Below, one piece after another: positions 58,701 through 64,000 of a DNA stretch of 64,000 nt. The notes under the pieces are model-generated. The model made no database searches. It was not told where the DNA came from and was given only the letters and a program-made list of their open reading frames with translations. Numbering within the stretch: the stretch's first letter is position 1; every line of letters starts with the position of its first letter. This DNA comes from Amaranthus tricolor (lineage: Eukaryota > Streptophyta > Magnoliopsida > Caryophyllales > Amaranthaceae): assembly GCF_026212465.1 (NCBI RefSeq), contig NC_080053.1:4561287-4625286 (forward strand), written 5' to 3'. A program made the translations under genes and the position numbers.

Positions 58701-60190
58701 AGGCACTAAAAAAAGATATCAAGCACCAATTCTTAGTTAACACGTGGTTATTTGAGTCAAATATTAACCTGTTTAATAGGTTAAGGGTCATTTGGATCTA
58801 AAAAAAAATGGGTAGCAAAAGTCAAATTTTTCAAAAAGGAATAATAGGTAGGATTTTAAAAAGAGAATCACATAAAAGTCGAATTTTTAAAAATAAATTT
58901 TCCTATATTTTAAATGATATTTTCACTTTTTAAAAATATATTAAATGTTAGTCTATTTTATCAAATCTTGTATGAGACCTTCACACCATGATATGAATTT
59001 ATATATTAGTTTATTTCTCTAATTGATCACTCTAAAATTGTAAGTGATCAACTCTAATTAAGACTTCACTTTAAAGTTTTGATCAATTTAAGATTGTAAG
59101 TGATTATTTTAAGCTTATATCTAATCAGTTTGTGATTGTAATTGTATATTGGGTCAGTTCAATAAAAATGGTCTCACCGTAAGCAGTACCTAGGATTTGA
59201 AGGATGAGGATGCACAACTTAATTAATTAAATACAGCTAGTCTTGGACAAGACGGTCTCATAATGAGACCGTTAATTTGGGCCGACCCAATTCGTGCATA
59301 TAACAATATGGGCATTTTTTTCATTTTCTGGACATTTTTCAATTTTGATCTTACAAAAAAATCAATTTTGACCTTAAAGGTATCAATTTTTTAAATTGAT
59401 AAATGCCTAGAAAATTAAAATGTTGTTACACGCGCGTGAAATGGGCCGGCCCACACTTCTTCTTAACTTGTGACGGTCTCGTCCAAGTTTTTGTGCATTA
59501 AATATATGTTTTACCATTTTTAAAGTAATATTATTTTCACATGGAGTGAGAATTTGACTCTTTGATTCATAAATTGGTATAAGAGTAAAACATTCCATTT
59601 CTTCAATGTCATTAAGTGGCTCTCACCTAAGGTGGTGTTTGGAGTGTCAGATTTACACAACTTTACCTTTAATAGTGATAAAACTTATAAAGAAAAAATC
59701 ATTGCAACTTCACAAAAATAAGAAGTATGCATGAAATAATAAGTCATTTTACTATAGACCATCATAATTTAAAACCAAAGAATTTTTGATCTTTAACCCC
59801 ATTTAAAATATAACTATTATGAATATAAACTAATTCTTTCACAAAAAATAAGTATAGCCCACAAAACTATAGTTTAAAGTCTAATTTAAAAATTCCAAAA
59901 TCCCTTAATTATTTCCATCAATTCAATTTGAACAATAATTCACAAGAATTTTGATATTACAAAATTCAATCTTTTATGAAATAAACCATTACATTACCAC
60001 AATTTTAAATATTTTAGAGATAAAAGGAAAAGACATTAACTTTAAAAATCCCTAAATATCTTATACCTATGTGTAAACAAAATGTTAATGGAATAGTGGA
60101 AGGCAGAATTCTTTGGAAAATTAAATACTACTTTTATTAGATAATTGTAACGTGTTATTTAAATTAAGTATTAAAAACATGATCAAATTA
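58701..60190. other. AT-rich spacer with one MITE, no gene
   Basis: Apart from the MITE at 59242-59488 nothing is recognised. The stretch 58870-59190 has repeated (A)TTGATCA(C/A)TCTAA-type words, but no boundaries. Confidence 0.4.
59242..59488. mobile_element. short MITE with CTTGGACAAGACGGTCTCA ends
   Basis: Left CTTGGACAAGACGGTCTCA; right complement CTTGGACGAGACCGTCACAAG. Subterminal GGGCCGACCCA (left) and GGGCCGGCCCA (right) are also inverted. About 247 bp, non-coding. The TSD was not resolved. It belongs to the same motif family as 12240-12690. Confidence 0.6.
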
Positions 60191-60194
60191 GTTT

Positions 60195-60290
60195 CAAACA
60201 TAGGTGTAGCTCAATGATAACGGATGTATATACTTGGAACGACATGGAGATTATTCAGTGATCAAATCCCACAATAATAATTTTTGTTTG
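60195..60290 (+). mobile_element. tRNA-derived SINE head
   Basis: AGGTGTAGCTCAATGATAACGG fits polymerase III box A (TAGCTCAATGg). About 40 bp further, GTGATCAAATCCCA fits box B (GGTTCAAATCCC) with two changes. The sequence then passes into AT- and T-rich stretches. The folding is not that of a functional tRNA, so a decayed SINE is the best reading. Its 3' end is not defined. Confidence 0.5.
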
Positions 60291-60865
60291 ATTTTTTTTT
60301 TGGAGGATGGGGTTTGCATGTGCAACCCTTTGCAATAAGCTAGTTCCACCCATGATTTGAAAATTTTTCTATCCCTAAATTATTAATTTTATAATGAGGG
60401 CACAATTTAAAAAATACAATTTTTCTGTAATATAGTGATTTCACATATCCTATTACATGAAATTTTTATTTGTAGCTACATGATGCTCATCGATTCCGGT
60501 TGTGCCATAATTATTTCAAAAATTAAGTTTATGATTTAACAAGTTATTAACAGATAGTTAATATGACTAATTGATTTGAAATTATAGGTTTATTAATATC
60601 TAACTAATGACATGGAAACAATTACTAAAAGGCATCCAACTAAGCCGAGTACATCCTCAACTCGCTCCCAATTACTTGGGTTTGTGTCACGGTCAAAGTC
60701 CCACTGTAATGTGCAGATTATCTTAAGTCGCCCTAATCCTAAATTAGAGTAAGTGTTGCTATTGATCTACTTCTTCTTTCTAAAAACTAGCCTAAAATTC
60801 ATGTTTAAGTGTTGTAAGAAATGTTCTTACAAGTTCTAGCACACAAAGATTTAACAATACTTATT

Positions 60866-60915
60866 GTGCTCTTAAATTAGATATCAAGTGGTGCTCTTAA
60901 ATTAGATATCAAGTG
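60866..60915. repeat. perfect 25-bp tandem duplication
   Basis: GTGCTCTTAAATTAGATATC + AAGTG occurs twice with no spacer and no mismatch, which points to a recent event. Confidence 0.9.
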
Positions 60916-60961
60916 GTAAATCCGACCGATACTTGGCTTACTATCAATTATTGAATATAAT

Positions 60962-61286
60962 TAGAGGTGTTTAATGGGTTGGGGCCCATTAAAAGCCTGT
61001 TATTAGGCCCATTTGAAAAGGGTTAAGCCCGTTAATTTTTCAAAGAGCCGGACAAAACTACCTGCTTTGATTTAATAAATGGTATGTTGGTGGATTGTTT
61101 AACTTGGTACAACAAAACTGCAGAATATATTGAATTTACAACACAACTAGTCCATATAAAAGTAATGTGCACTATATAAATGGTTCAAGACGAGGCGGCT
61201 CGGTTCAATCTGCTATAAAAAATAATGTGATATGACCTAACCTTTTAAGAAATTGCTCCGACCCGTCTCATATTTGAACACCTCTA
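60962..61286. mobile_element. hAT-type MITE
   Basis: Begins TAGAGGTGTTTAATGGG and ends (complement) TAGAGGTGTTCAAATATGAG. It is flanked by AATATAAT (60954-60961) and AATAAAAT (61287-61294), an 8-bp TSD with one change, as for hAT elements. Subterminal GGGCCCATT / AGGCCCATTT motifs are present. It is 325 bp long and non-coding. Its ends resemble those of the hAT-like element at 24240. Confidence 0.75.
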
Positions 61287-61370
61287 AATAAAATCATAAA
61301 CATTTTGTATATGATTATGTTATATAACTATTTTTCTTTTTATATATATTCTTTTCACACTAATAAAAGG

Positions 61371-61573
61371 TACTTTCTTTATTTTTATGACTTTGTTCCA
61401 TTTCATTTGGGTAAAAAGTTTGAGAAAGTGGAGGGACCACTATAAAGTGGTACATAATTTGATGACCACTATAAGATAAAGTAAGGATAATTTTGTAAAA
61501 AGAACCTAACAAATAAGAAAATATAACAAAGTGAATAAGAAAATAAGACAAAGTTATTGAAATGGAGGGAGTA
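61371..61573. mobile_element. Stowaway-like MITE (degenerate)
   Basis: Left TACTTTCTTTATTTTTATGACTTTGTTC aligns with the right complement TACTCCCTCCATTTCAATAACTTTGTC (words TGACTTTGTTC / TAACTTTGTC). TA lies at both edges. It is ~200 bp, and the right end retains the Stowaway CTCCCTCC. Confidence 0.65.
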
Positions 61574-62780
61574 TTTGGTCTCCAATAACCTTAGAGAGTA
61601 GAAATCACTATCCTTAGAGAATAGAGTAAATATATACCAAAACATGATCCAAATAATCTTTTGTAAATCTTGTCAAAGAACAGGGGGAAAAAAGGGAAAT
61701 CAGTCCAATAATGTATTACAACTTCACAAGTTTAGAACAAGAAACCACCAGACTTATAGATGACTCATGGTAGCACTATTGATGATTAGAGATGAAGTAA
61801 CCTTCACTGGGATAAAAAAGAAACCAACCACCCATTGAAAAGTTTCAACTTTACATTCTACAAGTATAACCTTCCACTGCCTGCCATGTGATTTTTAACT
61901 TTTAGTAAATTCTAATCTTAAGAAACACACCATTAAAACATAATAATACCAAGATAAGCATCTTTTACAATTGTGCAACATTAAACTTAGCTTAGTTACA
62001 ACTTACGAGTATGAAATCTTAATTGTTGGTTTTTTTATTAAATTAAATTGTAGTTCATTAAGATTTCAAAACAAAATAAAAATAAAATTTACTTTATAAT
62101 TACTGATTAATCATTACTTTCTTTGTCCCCAAGAGATTACAATAGCTCACCTTTACACTAAGAAAATAACAAAAATAATAATGTATGCAAAAAATAAAAA
62201 TAAAAGAAAATGAGAGAAAATATGCAGATATAAAATTTAAAGAAAGTGATAAGACCATTACTCTATTATAAAAGTATAGAAAAGCTAAAATGACAATCTA
62301 AAAGAAAAATTATTGTAAATATCGCAAAATAACGTTATTACAAATATGTTACAAGTATAAAATACAACACTATTTGTAATCCAGTTGGTTATGAAACTTT
62401 TCTAATCACCAAAAGGACACCACGACGACAACGAATTCAAGTCGTTAGGAAACCTTATATTAATAGATGGCATGAGTATACTTTCCTTTTGTGATAATTC
62501 TCCCACAAGGGTTCTTGGAATGATGATGAAATTCACAATGAGATACAACCTATTACAACAATATCCTAGCATAAAGATATTGCAAGAGCAAGACAAAGTA
62601 TTGTAAATGGATTAACAGGTTTGATTGTAATGAAAGTTAATTACTCTTTCAAAGACAATCTCATGTAAAGAAGAAGCAAGAACACGTTTGTATGTTCTAA
62701 GAGAAATAAGAAAATTTGTCTCTAGAATGGGTGGAATGCCCTCATACATACTCCCTTTATTTGTAGAGAAAAGTGTCAAC
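61574..62780. other. AT-rich, no gene seen
   Basis: No reading frame or terminus is recognised. It may hold the outer end of the MULE whose 3' coding end starts at 63339, but no inverted partner is available within the window. Confidence 0.35.
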
Positions 62781-62782
62781 CA

Positions 62783-63043
62783 ATGTCTATTTATGAAACA
62801 AGTTTGTTTCATCCAAACCAAGCTTATGAAATAAGTGGTTGTTTCACTTTCATCTTAAGCTTATCAATGAAACAAGATAATGTTTCATCATATGGAGGAG
62901 AAATGTCTACTCAACTTGAAACAAAGTTGATGAAGCAAATTAGGAAGCAAATAAGGCAATTACAAAAGATGATGAAGATTATGATTATAGTTGGTCTTTT
63001 AATTATTGTCCTTCTCATTAAAAATGAGGTTATGGAATGTTAA
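62783..63043 (+). CDS. small hypothetical ORF: coiled coil + TM segment
   Basis: 86 codons. The C-terminal part reads LETKLMKQIRKQIRQLQKMM followed by IMIIVGLLIIVLLI. That is a basic amphipathic stretch and a single hydrophobic segment. This arrangement recalls the C-terminus of GRF-zinc-finger proteins often found near plant MULEs, but no GRF zinc-finger motif lies upstream. The first ~40 codons overlap TGAAACAA palindromes, so the start is doubtful and the true coding part may begin at ATG 62902 (MSTQLETKLMK). It could equally be chance. Confidence 0.25.
   Translation: MSIYETSLFHPNQAYEISGCFTFILSLSMKQDNVSSYGGEMSTQLETKLMKQIRKQIRQLQKMMKIMIIVGLLIIVLLIKNEVMEC
62790..62895. repeat. three TGAAACAA / TTGTTTCA palindromes
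   Basis: ATGAAACAAGTTTGTTTCAT (62793-62812) is a near-perfect palindrome. It is followed by ATGAAATAAGTGGTTGTTTCA (about 62825-62845) and AATGAAACAAGATAATGTTTC (about 62867-62888). Units ~20 bp long are spaced by 10-25 bp. Confidence 0.6.
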
Positions 63044-63338
63044 GTTTAAATTTAGGGTTTATTGGGTATTTTTTGCTATTTAGTGAATGAATTAATGTGT
63101 ATTATGAACTTTAGGGTTTAATGGGTATTTTTTCTATTTAGGTTATGGAAGTTACTGCTATTGTAATGTCTTTTGTTGAAATAGAAGTTCACATAATGTT
63201 ATCCATAGCCTTTTAAATACAACAACATTCAAAATATGATAATCATAACAACTGCTTACATCCTCCAAAACATCATTATCCAAAACAACCAACTACATCA
63301 TTCTAAACAAAAGGATGGCATCATTCAAAGCAACATGA

Positions 63339-63443
63339 TTATGCCTTTGTAACTAGTTGTGATGAGTATGCCCTTGTAACTGGTCTACTCCTTCTAGGTT
63401 CAGTTGGTAGTGAAGAAGTTGTGGCAGTGAATTTCTTCTTCTT

Positions 63444-63513
<70 letters not shown>

Positions 63514-64000
63514 TTAGTTGTTAAGCCTCCTTTACATATTTTGACATTATGCCAATACTCCTTACACCTATTGCTTTTGATAGTTGTTGACCTTTTCCCC
63601 TTTCTTTCCTCATCAATAGCCCTCTTCCTATTCTTATTAGGTCTTTCAATAGCTCTTTTCAATGGAGGAGGCTTAATCACTGGACCTTGCACTTCTAGCA
63701 ATGTTCTATGTCTAGTATTGTTCTAATAGTGTGTCAGTAGGCCTCCTTGTACTTCCTACAACTATACCGCTCACTACAGAACTTGAGTGGATCTTGACTT
63801 GAATGAAGTATAGCCCTCACAGCATGTTTACAAGGAATTTCTGTGATTCGCCAAGTATTACAAAGACATGTCCTCTCATTTAAACTCACTGGTAAGATAG
63901 ACTTACCATCCCTGACTTCATTAAAACCATATCCTGATTTCCATGCTTTGCATGTCTTTGAATCAGAAATGAGTGTTGTAGATATGTTTGGAGATATATC
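63339..64000 (-). pseudogene. 3' end of a MULE transposase (runs off window)
   Basis: Read on the minus strand from 64000: SDSKTCKAWKSGYGFNEVRD, LNERTCLCNTWRITEIPCKH (SWIM zinc finger, C-x-C-xn-C-x-H) and SSQDPLKFCSERYSCRKYKE. After a TGA near 63734 and a frame change come PPPLKRAIERPNKNRKR and a zinc-knuckle-like KSNRCKEYWHNVKICKGG. In this the first Cys is Ser and the usual Gly is Trp. The frame then crosses a compound microsatellite (63432-63511) that adds Asn and Lys runs, and ends at 63339. The order SWIM, basic linker, CCHC knuckle is that of plant MULE transposases. The catalytic part lies beyond 64000. Confidence 0.75.
63432..63511. repeat. compound (TTC)n(TTA)n microsatellite inside a coding relic
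   Basis: About 14 TTC/CTT triplets followed by about 13 TTA/ATT triplets. On the minus strand they translate as an Asn run then a Lys run without breaking the frame of the MULE relic. Confidence 0.9.

Noticed and set aside
60195..60290. Functional tRNA gene
   Set aside because: Box A and box B words are present but no acceptor stem or proper cloverleaf can be drawn; a SINE head fits better.

Overview
The window is nuclear DNA of a flowering plant: very AT-rich, intron-rich, with GT-AG introns, chloroplast-type and plant-specific proteins, and plant transposon families (Stowaway, PMD-carrying MULEs, L1 LINE with a plant RNase H, PIF/Harbinger, hAT, mariner). The 'GAGACCGTCTCA' MITE-like repeats would fit Caryophyllales, but that is only my impression and I cannot confirm the species.

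Only two host genes look intact. A 2-keto-3-deoxy-6-phosphogluconate (KDPG) aldolase homologue lies on + (coding exons 27737-33695, 10 exons, 801 nt, 266 aa). A COP1-interacting-protein-7-like gene lies on - (coding exons 41049-35971, 8 exons, 3189 nt, 1062 aa). In both, the hand-built exon models close in frame across every junction. A third gene, a cytochrome P450 on + (3850-9516), is a decayed pseudogene: two frameshifts, one stop and no recognisable haem-binding exon.

The rest is mostly a transposon graveyard, and several insertions can be delimited to the base by target-site duplications (TSDs). 1-3540: AT-rich repeats, perhaps LTR debris. 6383-6610: Stowaway MITE. 12831-18531: L1-type LINE with 12-bp TSD, itself interrupted by a 515-bp MITE. 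20140-23772: PIF/Harbinger-type element (TTA TSD) holding an ORF1 relic and a fragment of a plant-mobile-domain (PMD) MULE. 24019-27436: foldback element of inverted 22-bp repeats, split by a 2.8-kb hAT-like element that carries an exon-like gene piece. 34304-34663: MULE-type MITE. 41847-45497: mariner-like element (TA TSD) with a DD39D transposase relic and a second, unrelated ORF. 45500-46221: Helitron-like ends. 46346-53880: 7.5-kb PMD-carrying MULE (9-bp TSD) with a second 3.35-kb MULE nested in its PMD exon. About 55313-57050: non-autonomous MULE carrying a PMD N-terminal piece. 58035-58700: second copy of the foldback element. 60954-61294: hAT MITE. 61371-61573: Stowaway-like MITE. 63339-64000: the 3' end of another MULE transposase, running off the window.

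The most unusual material is the PMD-MULE family. It has arrays of roughly 25-bp AAACCGCC palindromes just inside its termini, an ORF in which the MULE transposase N-terminus runs directly into the plant mobile domain with the DDE catalytic core missing, and repeated capture or nesting by other transposons. Many transposon stop codons are single C-to-T or G-to-A type changes (TGG to TAG/TGA, CGA to TGA, CAG to TAG), the pattern expected of methylated, silenced elements.
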